This document shows, one piece after another, positions 1-8,513 of a stretch of DNA of 64,000 bases. The notes beneath the pieces are model-generated. The model was not told the DNA's origin and made no database searches. It saw only the letters and a program-made list of their open reading frames with translations. Both the position numbers and the translations under genes were made by a program. The stretch lies in assembly GCA_947624255.1 (NCBI GenBank), contig CANQJO010000001.1, positions 62,001 to 126,000 of the forward strand, given 5' to 3'. Within the stretch, counting starts at the first letter, position 1, and every line of letters begins with the position of its first letter. The DNA is from an uncultured Ruminococcus sp. (lineage in GTDB: Bacteria > Bacillota > Clostridia > Oscillospirales > Ruminococcaceae).

Positions 1-447
1 CCTGTTGAAAAGCTCTCCGATATTTTTTGCCGAGCCGAGCAGCGAATCGTTGGAGGCTATCGCAAGAAGCACAGGCTTGCTTCGGCGCAGATGAGACTTC
101 ACCGCCATTGTGACCGCACCGTCACAGATGCTTGCCGCTAATTTTGCCGCAGTGTTTGACGTACAGGGAGCGATCACCATGATGTCCGTCATATCCTCCG
201 GACCGATATGCTCTGCCCCGGCAATGGTGGTTATTACGCTTTTTCCGGCGATTTTTTCAAGCCTTGCAACGTTTTCCTCAGCTTTTCCAAAGCGAGTGGA
301 GAGCGTTGCTGCGTGCTCAGACATGACAGGTATAAGCTCAGCTCCCAGCTCTTTCAGATAATTTGCCTGTTCAAAGCTGCGGCTGAACGTGCAGAATGAG
401 CCTGTCATTGCGTAGCCGATACGAAGTCCTTTAAGGCGTTCCGTCAT
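1..447 (-). CDS. dpaB: Dipicolinate synthase subunit B (partial, C-terminus cut by window edge)
   Basis: Flavoprotein subunit of dipicolinate synthase, which makes the pyridine-2,6-dicarboxylate stored in the spore core; in known spore formers it acts in the mother cell together with subunit A. The visible 149 residues begin MTERLKGLRIGYAMTGSFCT and continue with a flavoprotein-type fold including an IAPCTSNTAAKLA segment typical of the flavin-binding loop. The start ATG at 447 has an AAAGGAGG site about 8 nt upstream and lies inside the end of dpaA (17-nt overlap in another frame), so the two are translationally linked. The family is about 200 residues, so roughly 50 residues are missing beyond position 1. 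The family call rests on similarity recalled plus the gene pair. Confidence 0.88.
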   Translation of the reverse strand, partial: MTERLKGLRIGYAMTGSFCTFSRSFEQANYLKELGAELIPVMSEHAATLSTRFGKAEENVARLEKIAGKSVITTIAGAEHIGPEDMTDIMVIAPCTSNTAAKLAASICDGAVTMAVKSHLRRSKPVLLAIASNDSLLGSAKNIGELFNR

Positions 448-1279
448 ATACAGTGCCTCCTTTCAGAATACTCATTACTGTTTCAGCGATAATTTCTCCG
501 GCGGTCACGGGAGCTGTTTTTCCGGGAAGTCCGGGCGCACATATGACCTTTATTCCCAGATCACTCGCTGCATCATGATCAATGCCTCCGGGCTTTGATG
601 CAAGATCAATAAAGAGCGTTTCTCTGCTGAATTTTTTCAGGATCTCACGGGTGAATATCATTTTGGGGACGGTATTGAAAACAAGTCCGAAATCTGTGGA
701 GATATCCTCTGTAAAGGAAGATCTGATCCCGATAATACGAGCTTTTGCAGCTCCCCTTTCATTGTGGACGGCTGCGGTGATATCTGCGCCGAAGCCTTTG
801 AGTATCTCTGCGAGAGCAGTACCGATACGTCCCGGACCGACTATCAGGACTTTCAGTCCGTTGAGAGTTACAGGAAGTTCTTCAAGAGCGAGCTGTACTG
901 CGCCTTCTGCTGTCGGGACAGCGTTTTTCAGACTCAGCTCCTCACTTTCAAGATAGTCGATCACCTCCGTTCCCATATTTTTTTTCAGTTCATCATCAAC
1001 ACGACCTGCAAGCACGATCCCTCCGGACTTAAGCATCTCCTTTACAGCGGAGGGAGCGATCTTTTTCTGAGAGAACGGAGTATACACCATTCCGTTCTCC
1101 AATGGCGGAACAGGCAGTACGGCACAGTCGAACAGCTCACCCGGAATGGGAGTACGCACCGGAGTATTATACTCATCGAAGCCTGTTATAGCGGTAATAT
1201 TGTCACGGGAGAGCCTTTCTGCGCAGTAAAGCTGGCGCAGATCTCCTCCGGCGATAAGTATTTTAAGTGGTTCATTCAT
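431..1279 (-). CDS. dpaA: Dipicolinate synthase subunit A
   Basis: NAD(P)-dependent subunit of dipicolinate synthase, oxidising the dihydrodipicolinate-pathway intermediate to dipicolinic acid during sporulation. The protein (282 aa from the chosen start) has a C-terminal Rossmann segment LKVLIVGPGRIGTALAEIL around residue 145, as in D-isomer dehydrogenase-like folds, and a late GLPGKTAPVTAG motif. The reading frame is open back to a TTG at 1294, but the ATG at 1279 (MNEPLKIL) is chosen because GGAG sits 9 nt before it and no good site precedes the TTG. It overlaps dpaB. No convincing vegetative promoter was seen upstream, consistent with a sporulation sigma factor, but that is inference. Confidence 0.9.
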   Translation of the reverse strand: MNEPLKILIAGGDLRQLYCAERLSRDNITAITGFDEYNTPVRTPIPGELFDCAVLPVPPLENGMVYTPFSQKKIAPSAVKEMLKSGGIVLAGRVDDELKKNMGTEVIDYLESEELSLKNAVPTAEGAVQLALEELPVTLNGLKVLIVGPGRIGTALAEILKGFGADITAAVHNERGAAKARIIGIRSSFTEDISTDFGLVFNTVPKMIFTREILKKFSRETLFIDLASKPGGIDHDAASDLGIKVICAPGLPGKTAPVTAGEIIAETVMSILKGGTVYDGTP

Positions 1280-1305
1280 GGTAAAAATCTCCAATCTGCC
1301 GCATT

Positions 1306-1357
1306 ATACTGATTTTATTCTAAAAAAGATCCTCGGGTTTTGGGATGAAATTAGTAC
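1306..1357. repeat. Imperfect inverted repeat, copy 1 of a dispersed element
   Basis: About 50 bp with arms TACTGATTTTATTCT and its imperfect complement ending GGGATGAAATTAGTA (15 of 19 arm positions pair), separated by a short GATCCTCGGG loop. A second, longer copy with the same ends and the same GATC-TCG-GGGTTTT core lies at 5172-5242. Both sit between minus-strand genes. It could be a small non-autonomous mobile element (MITE-like) or a shared RNA hairpin. Confidence 0.55.
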
Positions 1358-1408
1358 TAACGGCAAGGAATCTCACTGATATTATATGAGCCTGCAAGGA
1401 AAATGTGA

Positions 1409-1442
1409 TATGCGGCGAGCCGCCGCAGCCGGTATTGCGCTG
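1409..1442. repeat. Solitary sequence related to the 37.8-kb tandem repeat
   Basis: The stretch GCGGCGAGCCGCCGCA is identical to the opening of the tandem repeat unit at 37802, and is followed here too by a C-rich stretch ending in GCTG. It includes the palindrome GCGGC-GA-GCCGC. It lies in the 240-bp gap between the YfhO gene terminator and dpaA. Confidence 0.45.
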
Positions 1443-1503
1443 AAAAAATATTTACTCAAAATTCTTTCCGCACCTGTTGAAATTTCGAGCATAATGTGAT
1501 GTG

Positions 1504-1530
1504 AAAAGCTCCCCCGGATGGAGGAGCTTT
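1504..1530 (-). terminator. Terminator of the YfhO gene
   Basis: On the minus strand AAAGCTCC pairs with GGAGCTTT around a short loop, followed by a short T stretch, immediately after the stop codon of the YfhO-family gene. Confidence 0.65.
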
Positions 1531-1534
1531 CCTG

Positions 1535-4500
1535 TTATTTCTTTTTCTTTTTGGAGTTGTTTTTCTTGCCGGAATTGTTATTTTTATTGGTGTTATTCTT
1601 GCCCGAATTATTGCTCTTGCCGGAATCATTACTCTTGCTCGAATTACCGCCCTTTGCGCTGCCTTTCTGTTCGGCGGTGCTCTCCGTGGGAGTTTCCTCC
1701 TCGGGAGCGTTATCGCCGTCCATATTGGCTTTCCCACGGCGTATAAGCTCATCCGTCTTTTCTTTGAGTTTTTCCTCCTGAGCCTTTTCTTCGTCACGTT
1801 TTTTCTTTGCGGCAGAGAGCGAGGTATCGACCTTGTCGGATTTGATTATCTGAACGGCTTTTTTCTCCTGCGTTTCTGTGATGCCCTGTTTGCGGAGTTC
1901 TCTCTCCTTGCGCCTTGCGATAAGCACAGGATTATTTCTGCGGTCATAGATATAGAACATCACAATGATAGCGATACCGAGAACCATAGTAAACACGCCG
2001 AGGTTGAATCCCGGAGGCGTATACGTCATTGAGATCGTATGCTCACCGGCAGGTACTCTTACACCGATAAGAGAGTCCATGAGTATGACCTCACCCTCAG
2101 TGCCGGCTGAATTCAGCAGCCTTACACTGCCGTCCTCATTTTCCTGTTCAACGATGAGACTATCGACCTTTTTGCCGTCGATCTTGATAGTCCAGCCGGG
2201 CTCATAGGGAATAGTCGTAACAAAGACCTGTCCGTCTTTTGCGGTTATTTTGCCTTCAAGGTGGCGGTCATTGGATTTTGATGTATCTATCTGCCACTGA
2301 TTTTCTTTGAGGAGGTTTATATCCTGAGTGAATGCGTCTCTGTCGAGATAGTAGAAGTTGAAGCCGCTTTTCATGGTTTCGGTCTCTTTTCTCACCATGA
2401 TATATTCGTTTGCGCCGACATAGGGCTGATTTGCCGTTGTGGGAAGTATCGTCAGGCGCACCTGAATCTCATCGCCTGCGCTGAAAGGACCGAATCTGAC
2501 GATAGGAGATGAATTTGTCTGGAAATACTGACCGTAGTCATCGAAGTACTCCGTACCTGATTTCTGACCTCTGTAGACGCCGTCCTCACCTTTTACGCCG
2601 AGCCATACGTTGCAGGTCTTGCGTATCTCAGAGCCGAGGTGCATATACACATCTCCGTCCTGCTGAACGGTAAGGTTGATGTTCACGACTGCATCGCTTG
2701 CACCTGCTTTAGCCTCATAGGTGTCGTGAACTGTTCCTGTGCTGTTTACGTAGTCATGGAGATATACCTGATTTTCGTCAAATGAGACTTCATAATCCAT
2801 GCGCTTGTAATAATCCTTCGGGATTATAGGCATGGTGAATGAAGGAGTGTTTCCGGTCATAGCACTGAGGAAATTGTTCAGGTTATTGAACGGATTGTCA
2901 TTTCCCAGAGAGCCGAGTTGGAGAATATCATCATCAGCCATATAGCCGATCGAGAGCGCATTCGGGTTCTGATAATATTCCACCGTGTCAGTCTGATTGT
3001 CGTCTTTGAGATAGGTGGTGGTCAGCTCAGGGATAAGCTGATAAGAGGAGTCAAGCATTTTTTTGTTTGCGGTGACTCTCTGAGGATCGTTGAGAACATA
3101 CTTTATACCCAAGAGAGAATCAGCCACGGGATTGCTTCCCTCATATTTGGACTCGAAGCTCTGGGTGAAATATCCCATATACTCGATAAATTTCAGAGCA
3201 CGTGTATTCATGACCGAGCTGGAGTGCGAGAGACCTTTCAGACCGTATGCCATATTGTCGTTTACCATACGGGAGTACGTCTTCTCAGCACGATAGAATC
3301 CGTTGTCGTATTCTTCAAGGTGCTTTACGACATCGGGAGCGTTGATGATCTCAGTGTATGATTTTTTATCGGAGTTTCCGACCTCTTTGTATATCTTGCG
3401 GAACGAGTCGTAGCAGTTGTAGCCTGCCTCAAAGAAGACAAATCCTGCCATTACCACAAGCACCGCATTTTTGAAACTCTTGCTTTTTGCACGGTTGTAG
3501 AACAGCACCAGCGTGAGGTAAATTGCTGCAAGGAGTATACCTATCGCCAGTGTGCCGAGCCAAATCTCCTCCCACCTTTCGCTTCCGTAGTTCATTTCAG
3601 CCTTATAGGGGAATACGGCAGGATATTTGTAGCCTTTTTCTTTCCACGAGGTATAATTGTACTTGTCCATTATCTGCTCGAAGAACAGTATCATGATAGT
3701 GATGCCGGCGAAAGTGCCGCCCACGTTTTTCAGACTCAATTCATAGCCGTCCATGTTGGAGAACATCTCCGCAGCCATTGAGACAAAAATGAACGACAGC
3801 AGGAATGAGTAGCGGAATGGCAGCCAGTTGGGGTCCTGTCCGCCGTGCCAGTACATATTCAGAGGCTTTACATACATACAAGTTATCATGATAACGATGA
3901 GCGCACCGTATCCGAGCTTGTGTTTTGTGCTTATTTTCTTGTTGAGGAAGAACAGCGGCAGCAGTACGAGTGTGAGTACGCCGCAGTATATCTCCGGACG
4001 GCCGTAAAGACCTGTGCCCGTATCTACGTTGACGGAATAATACTGATTGGGCAGGAGCGTCGGTATCAGCTCAGGCAGCTTGAAGAGATGCTCTTTCCAG
4101 TTGTATACAGGCTCTGAGAAGTCGAATTTACCGAGTGCAAGAGCATTATAGACAGGCAGTATCATGATAAGGCTGCAAAGCAGGACAACGATAGTCGAAA
4201 CAGCCATAAGTCCGAAAGTTTTCAGACGATCTTCAACGTCCTTGAATTTCCTCTTTGAGCCGAAAAAGAGGTAGAAGAAGAAGTATATCGCCACAAAGAT
4301 AGCCACCATGAAGCCTATATAGAAGTTTGCAATGAACATCAGGGCGGTGGGGATTATATAGTTGAGCTTTCTGCCGTCATCGACAAGATACTCAATGCCG
4401 AGGATTATCAGCGGCAGGAAGATAGGACCGTCTATCCACATGGGGTTTATGAGCTGTATGACCACATAGCTCATCATGGCGTACATTGTCGAGAATATCA

Positions 4501-5011
4501 CAGATGGTGCAGGTGCAAGCTTTTTGGAGCGCTGAGCATAGATGTAGAACGTAGCTCCGGCAGCGCCGACCTTGCACATCTGCAATATCATGACGCTTTC
4601 GAGTATCATTTTTTTCGGCAGAAGTATCACGATCAGGGTGAACGGGCTTGCAAGGTAATAGCCTATGATGCCCATAAATCCGCCGGACAGGTTTCTGCTC
4701 CAGTTGTAGAAGATGCTGCCGTCGCCCCATACGGCATCACGGATAGCTTCAAAGTAGTAGATATACTGACCGTTCAGGTCAAGTGTGAGTACGGAGCGTT
4801 TTCCAAAAGGGAAAACATCGAAGCCGGCATAGGCGATCAACGTCAGCAGGAACGGTATCACAAATGCGGCGATACAGAACCACGGATTGAATTTAACGCC
4901 TCTGTGCTCTGCGATAACATCGGCGGCTGTACGGATAGGACGGCTGCCTGACGTTTTAGCAGCAGGCAGAGTTTTCCTTGACTTATTGCCTGAGGCTTTT
5001 GATTTTGACAA
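1535..5011 (-). CDS. YfhO-family large polytopic membrane protein
   Basis: A 1158-residue protein of the bacterial YfhO membrane family (GT-C-like glycosyltransferase fold; Bacillus relatives act in cell-envelope and teichoic acid glycosylation, but the substrate here is unknown). After a basic N-terminus, a first membrane segment lies near residues 45-65, followed by many hydrophobic helices to about residue 540, a large exported region to about 1020, and a last membrane helix near 1040-1060 (LGVFTMVLGIAIIVMF). The cytoplasmic C-terminus of about 90 residues is low complexity: a charged coiled-coil-like part and then an N/S/G/K-rich tail ending in five lysines. The start is TTG at 5011 with AAAGGAGG 8 nt before it. 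It is monocistronic, with its own promoter and terminator. Confidence 0.88.
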   Translation of the reverse strand: MSKSKASGNKSRKTLPAAKTSGSRPIRTAADVIAEHRGVKFNPWFCIAAFVIPFLLTLIAYAGFDVFPFGKRSVLTLDLNGQYIYYFEAIRDAVWGDGSIFYNWSRNLSGGFMGIIGYYLASPFTLIVILLPKKMILESVMILQMCKVGAAGATFYIYAQRSKKLAPAPSVIFSTMYAMMSYVVIQLINPMWIDGPIFLPLIILGIEYLVDDGRKLNYIIPTALMFIANFYIGFMVAIFVAIYFFFYLFFGSKRKFKDVEDRLKTFGLMAVSTIVVLLCSLIMILPVYNALALGKFDFSEPVYNWKEHLFKLPELIPTLLPNQYYSVNVDTGTGLYGRPEIYCGVLTLVLLPLFFLNKKISTKHKLGYGALIVIMITCMYVKPLNMYWHGGQDPNWLPFRYSFLLSFIFVSMAAEMFSNMDGYELSLKNVGGTFAGITIMILFFEQIMDKYNYTSWKEKGYKYPAVFPYKAEMNYGSERWEEIWLGTLAIGILLAAIYLTLVLFYNRAKSKSFKNAVLVVMAGFVFFEAGYNCYDSFRKIYKEVGNSDKKSYTEIINAPDVVKHLEEYDNGFYRAEKTYSRMVNDNMAYGLKGLSHSSSVMNTRALKFIEYMGYFTQSFESKYEGSNPVADSLLGIKYVLNDPQRVTANKKMLDSSYQLIPELTTTYLKDDNQTDTVEYYQNPNALSIGYMADDDILQLGSLGNDNPFNNLNNFLSAMTGNTPSFTMPIIPKDYYKRMDYEVSFDENQVYLHDYVNSTGTVHDTYEAKAGASDAVVNINLTVQQDGDVYMHLGSEIRKTCNVWLGVKGEDGVYRGQKSGTEYFDDYGQYFQTNSSPIVRFGPFSAGDEIQVRLTILPTTANQPYVGANEYIMVRKETETMKSGFNFYYLDRDAFTQDINLLKENQWQIDTSKSNDRHLEGKITAKDGQVFVTTIPYEPGWTIKIDGKKVDSLIVEQENEDGSVRLLNSAGTEGEVILMDSLIGVRVPAGEHTISMTYTPPGFNLGVFTMVLGIAIIVMFYIYDRRNNPVLIARRKERELRKQGITETQEKKAVQIIKSDKVDTSLSAAKKKRDEEKAQEEKLKEKTDELIRRGKANMDGDNAPEEETPTESTAEQKGSAKGGNSSKSNDSGKSNNSGKNNTNKNNNSGKKNNSKKKKK

Positions 5012-5115
5012 TTTTGTTCCTCCTTTGTTTTGACCGCTCTGTGTTATCCAAGCGGCTGATATTCTTTGGAAGGGAGCATTCCGGCAGAATACGCCACTTA
5101 CCCATTATATTTCAT

Positions 5116-5144
5116 ATTATACTATATTTCAGTATATAATGCAA
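5116..5144 (-). promoter_or_regulatory. Sigma-A-type promoter of the YfhO gene
   Basis: On the minus strand TTGCAT (5144-5139), 17-bp spacer, TATAAT (5121-5116), about 105 bp upstream of the TTG start. Confidence 0.75.
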
Positions 5145-5171
5145 GGGGGTAGAGATATTTTTTTATAATTT

Positions 5172-5242
5172 ATACTGATCTCATTCTGAAAGCCGTGCGG
5201 GATCTTCGCAAAGATTTTCGGGTTTTAGAGTGAAATCAGTAT
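5172..5242. repeat. Imperfect inverted repeat, copy 2 of a dispersed element
   Basis: About 71 bp bounded by ATACTGAT and ATCAGTAT; the arms pair at about 17 of 20 positions. Shares ends and the GATC-TCG / GGGTTTT core with the copy at 1306-1357 but carries about 20 bp more in the middle. Located between the murA terminator and the YfhO promoter. Confidence 0.6.
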
Positions 5243-5268
5243 TATACTGTCCATAGGCGGGGAAAAAT

Positions 5269-5296
5269 CAAAAAGGCTGTCATACAACAGCCTTTT
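5269..5296 (-). terminator. Terminator overlapping the end of murA
   Basis: Minus-strand stem AAAAAGGCTGT / ACAGCCTTTTT with a 6-nt loop. The left arm encodes the last codons of murA, so coding sequence and terminator share bases. A T-rich tail follows. Confidence 0.85.
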
Positions 5297-6578
5297 TATC
5301 GTTTTTATCATCGAGTTTATCGGGAATGCTTACCTTCTCGATATCTGCGCCAAGCTCTTTGAGCTTACCCTCCATGCAGTCGTAACCACGCTCGATATGG
5401 TAGATATCCTCGATCTCTGTTATCCCCTGTGCGGCAAGCCCTGCAATTATAAGTGCAGCGCCGGCACGAAGATCGCAGGCTTTCACAGGCGCACCCATGA
5501 GCTTTCCTGTGCCTTCGATCAGAGCAACTTTGCCGTTGACAGTGATATCTGCACCCATACGGCGAAGCTCGTCAACATAGCGGAAACGCTGCTCCCATAC
5601 GCCCTCAGTGACGATGCTCGTTCCCTCAGCAAGTGTGAGGAGCGCAGCGATCTGAGGCTGCATATCCGTGGGAAAACCGGGGTGCGGTGTGGTTTTTACA
5701 TTAGCCTTTACGAGAGGACCTTCTGTCCATACACGAAGACTGTCATCGTAAAGTTCAATATTAACGCCGATCTTTTCGAGCTTTTTTGTAATGGATTCAA
5801 GATGCTTGGGGATAATGTTCTTTATGATAACATCGCCTTGTGTAGCGGCGGCAGCGATCATAAAAGTTCCTGCCTCTATCTGATCGGGGATAACGGCATA
5901 ATTTGCGCCGTGAAGATGCTCAACGCCTCTGACCTTGATAACGTCCGTACCTGCGCCCATAATATTTGCGCCCATAGAGTTCAGGAAATTGGCAAGATCA
6001 ACGATATGAGGCTCTTTGGCTGCATTTTCGATGACGGTCAGTCCCGATGCCTTGACCGAGGCAAGGAGAGCATTCATCGTAGCGCCGACAGATACCACAT
6101 CGAAGAATATCTGACTGCCCTTGAGCGAATCAGCTTTCAAGTCGATCATGCCCTGACTGAGCGTATATTCAGCACCGAGAGCCGAAAAGGCTTTGAGATG
6201 CTGGTCGATAGGGCGGTCTCCGAGAGGACAGCCGCCGGGCATTGAGACTCTTGCCTTGTTGAATTTTCCGAGCAGTGCGCCGAGGAAGTAATAGGAGGCA
6301 CGCATTTTGCGGGCAGTTTCGTAAGGCACACAGTATTTATCAATATGGGTAGGATCTATTCTGTATACGTTATTCGCCGGTGATTCAACGACAGCTCCCA
6401 TTTCTTCAAGAATGCGGAGGCTGATGTTGACATCGCTGATCGAGGGAACGTTCTCAATAATGCAGGGTTCATCCGACAGTATAACGGCAGGGAGTATGGC
6501 TACGGCAGCGTTTTTAGCACCGCTGATAGTTACCTCGCCGGTAAGACGTCTTCCGCCTTTAATAATAAATTTATCCAA
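5280..6578 (-). CDS. murA: UDP-N-acetylglucosamine 1-carboxyvinyltransferase
   Basis: Catalyses the first committed step of peptidoglycan synthesis, transferring enolpyruvate from phosphoenolpyruvate to UDP-GlcNAc in the cytoplasm. The 432-residue protein has the expected N-terminal SGAKNAA substrate motif (around residues 20-26) and the catalytic cysteine at residue 117 in GGCPLGDRP; the cysteine implies the usual fosfomycin sensitivity mechanism. Length is near the family norm (about 420), with a short lysine/aspartate-rich C-terminus. The start ATG has GGAGAG about 11 nt upstream. It lies 84 nt behind a cyclophilin lipoprotein gene on the same strand and may be co-transcribed with it. Confidence 0.96.
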   Translation of the reverse strand: MDKFIIKGGRRLTGEVTISGAKNAAVAILPAVILSDEPCIIENVPSISDVNISLRILEEMGAVVESPANNVYRIDPTHIDKYCVPYETARKMRASYYFLGALLGKFNKARVSMPGGCPLGDRPIDQHLKAFSALGAEYTLSQGMIDLKADSLKGSQIFFDVVSVGATMNALLASVKASGLTVIENAAKEPHIVDLANFLNSMGANIMGAGTDVIKVRGVEHLHGANYAVIPDQIEAGTFMIAAAATQGDVIIKNIIPKHLESITKKLEKIGVNIELYDDSLRVWTEGPLVKANVKTTPHPGFPTDMQPQIAALLTLAEGTSIVTEGVWEQRFRYVDELRRMGADITVNGKVALIEGTGKLMGAPVKACDLRAGAALIIAGLAAQGITEIEDIYHIERGYDCMEGKLKELGADIEKVSIPDKLDDKNDKKAVV

Positions 6579-6662
6579 AAGGTTTCTCTCCTTAATATAC
6601 AGGGACGGGCTTGTCCTCTATCTATATCATCAGCCCTGAGTCTCTGAAGTCGGTTCTTTTGT

Positions 6663-7457
6663 TCAGTTATAGTCTGAAATGCTCCATTTCAGATCTTCGC
6701 CGTTATATTCGGCAACGGTCACGGATTCCATCACCACATCGGTGAGCGGCTTATCCTTTGATCCCTCAGCCTGAGATGTCTCCACCCGTTGGATCTTGAA
6801 AACGACATCAAGGCCGTCATAAACCTGACCAAAGATCGTATATCCGCCGTCCAGCCACGGGCATCCGCCATGCTCAACGTAAGCCTTTTTGCGTGCCTCG
6901 GGGTAGGAGGCATCGAACATATCATCTGTCAGCTCCATGCCGGTGACGATGTAGAACTGACTGCCGTTTGTAGCGGTACTTCCGCTGTTTGCATACGCAA
7001 CAGCTCCGGCAGCGTGGATAAGTCTTCCGTCAACACCGCCGTCGAATTTATCGCCCCAGATGCAGGTGCCGCCCATTCCTGTGCCGAGGGGATCGCCGCC
7101 CTGTATCATAAAAGCACTTATTACTCTGTGGAATATAAGGCCGTCATAGTAGCCCTGCTTAGCCAGCTCAACGAAGTTTTCAACGCCCTTGGGAGCGTAT
7201 TCCGGGAAAAGGCGTATTTTGATCTCGCCGTAGTCCTTGACTTTCATGATGATGACTGTATCGCCTATCTCCGGAGCCGTGAAGTTCATGACCTCGGTAG
7301 CCTCGGCATAAGTCTGATTGTCTACAGTGGATTCTTCGGCAGAATTTCCTCCGGAATTATTGCCGGAAGTAAGAGATAACTCTTTATCTTTGCCGCATGA
7401 GCAGCAGCCGACAACCACAGCAGTACAAAGCAGTGCGGCAAGGATTCTCTTGAACAT
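6663..7457 (-). CDS. Cyclophilin-type peptidyl-prolyl isomerase, lipoprotein
   Basis: Surface-anchored prolyl isomerase expected to help exported proteins fold. From ATG 7457 the protein is 264 aa and opens with a lipoprotein signal (MFKRILAALL, lipobox VVGC, Cys18), then a Ser/Asn/Gly-rich linker and a complete cyclophilin domain: FHRVI followed by MIQGGDPLGTG, which keeps the catalytic arginine (about R111) and glutamine (about Q119). The frame extends 11 codons upstream, but AAGGAG lies 8 nt before this ATG and the signal sequence begins here. Its own promoter lies at 7525-7553. A second, degenerate cyclophilin gene lies just upstream on the same strand. Confidence 0.9.
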   Translation of the reverse strand: MFKRILAALLCTAVVVGCCSCGKDKELSLTSGNNSGGNSAEESTVDNQTYAEATEVMNFTAPEIGDTVIIMKVKDYGEIKIRLFPEYAPKGVENFVELAKQGYYDGLIFHRVISAFMIQGGDPLGTGMGGTCIWGDKFDGGVDGRLIHAAGAVAYANSGSTATNGSQFYIVTGMELTDDMFDASYPEARKKAYVEHGGCPWLDGGYTIFGQVYDGLDVVFKIQRVETSQAEGSKDKPLTDVVMESVTVAEYNGEDLKWSISDYN

Positions 7458-7524
7458 AGGATCACTCCTTAAATCAGCAAACGTTCTCATTGTTCAACGA
7501 GAGCGTTATTATTTCAACCTGTTT

Positions 7525-7553
7525 ATTATACACCAAAAAAAACATTTTGTAAA
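7525..7553 (-). promoter_or_regulatory. Promoter of the cyclophilin lipoprotein gene
   Basis: Minus-strand TTTACA (7553-7548), 17-bp spacer, TATAAT (7530-7525). A hairpin (AACG-CTC / GAG-CGTT, 7480-7507) begins shortly after the predicted start of transcription. Confidence 0.75.
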
Positions 7554-7663
7554 TAGCTTTTCCGTAATTTTGTAACAATCGGGGAAAAATTCTTTTCCGT
7601 GAGCTGAATATTAGTCTATTAAAGCGATGTTATCCGTATGGAGAGAGACAATATTGTAAAAAA

Positions 7664-8473
7664 TTATGACTGTGCGGAGACTTCCTCATCGGGTGAATAC
7701 GTGCTTATGGTGATCGAGTTTATCAGCACGTCCTCATCGGGAGTCATATATGTGCCGCTCGGCTTTGCGGGCAGGTTCGCAAGAGCGTCCACCACATCGA
7801 AACCCTCGTATGTCTGACCGATAATGGTCATCTGCTGGGAGAAGTTGGGAATGCCTCCCTTTTCGATGAATGCATCGGCGAGAAAATCCACTGCCGATGC
7901 CTCACGGATCTCCTTGCTTGTTTCATCGTTGAATTCAATGGAGTTCATGATATCGAAACGGCTGCCGCAGTAGTACGTTCCGCCGCCGAATACTTTCTCT
8001 TTAAATGTACGCTCGTAAGCGGTAGTGACCATGCAGACCGCTCCCCTGAACGGCCACAGATCCTGATCGAGCTCCCGCTTTATCCGTTCACACGGCTGAT
8101 CGAGACCGTTCTCTGTCGAGCCGTCCTTGCTTTTTGCGCCAAGACCGGAGTATGCTCCGGAGACAGAGTCGAAGACGTAAGTGCCGTCATAGTATCCGCT
8201 CTCTGCAAGATCTGTGAAATTCTTCACCGCATCGGGAGAATACTGCGGATACAGCACGAAGCGTATCTCGCCGAGAGTTGTGTCGACAACAGCTATAGGA
8301 TCGCCCTCTTTCGGCTCGTCAAGCTGAGGGAGCTTCATCAGCGCAGGCTGTATTTCTATATAGGTATTGTTCTGCTCCCTGGCCGTTGATATCAGCATGA
8401 GAGAGAGCGTTATGCCTCCCATTATGATCATAACGACAAGCACGAGACTGATAATGCTTTTATTTTTCTTCAT
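7664..8473 (-). CDS. Membrane-anchored cyclophilin-like protein, active site apparently lost
   Basis: A 269-residue protein with one N-terminal membrane anchor (about residues 8-27, IISLVLVVMIIMGGITLSLM) and an extracellular cyclophilin-like domain. The frame of the fold is recognisable: VDTTLGEIRFVLYPQYSPDA, then FTDLAESGYYDGT, and a late IIGQTYEGFDVVDAL. Where active cyclophilins have FHRVI...QGGD this one has VFDSVSGAYSGLGAKS, so the catalytic arginine and glutamine appear absent. It probably binds rather than isomerises peptides; that is inference. It follows the gene at 8514 by 40 nt on the same strand and precedes the active cyclophilin. Confidence 0.75.
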   Translation of the reverse strand: MKKNKSIISLVLVVMIIMGGITLSLMLISTAREQNNTYIEIQPALMKLPQLDEPKEGDPIAVVDTTLGEIRFVLYPQYSPDAVKNFTDLAESGYYDGTYVFDSVSGAYSGLGAKSKDGSTENGLDQPCERIKRELDQDLWPFRGAVCMVTTAYERTFKEKVFGGGTYYCGSRFDIMNSIEFNDETSKEIREASAVDFLADAFIEKGGIPNFSQQMTIIGQTYEGFDVVDALANLPAKPSGTYMTPDEDVLINSITISTYSPDEEVSAQS

Positions 8474-8513
8474 TTTTTGTCCTTATACGGCGGCTCAGAT
8501 GATGCCTTGCTTA

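Noticed and set aside
5397-6245. 282-residue plus-strand open frame
   Set aside because: Antisense shadow of murA.
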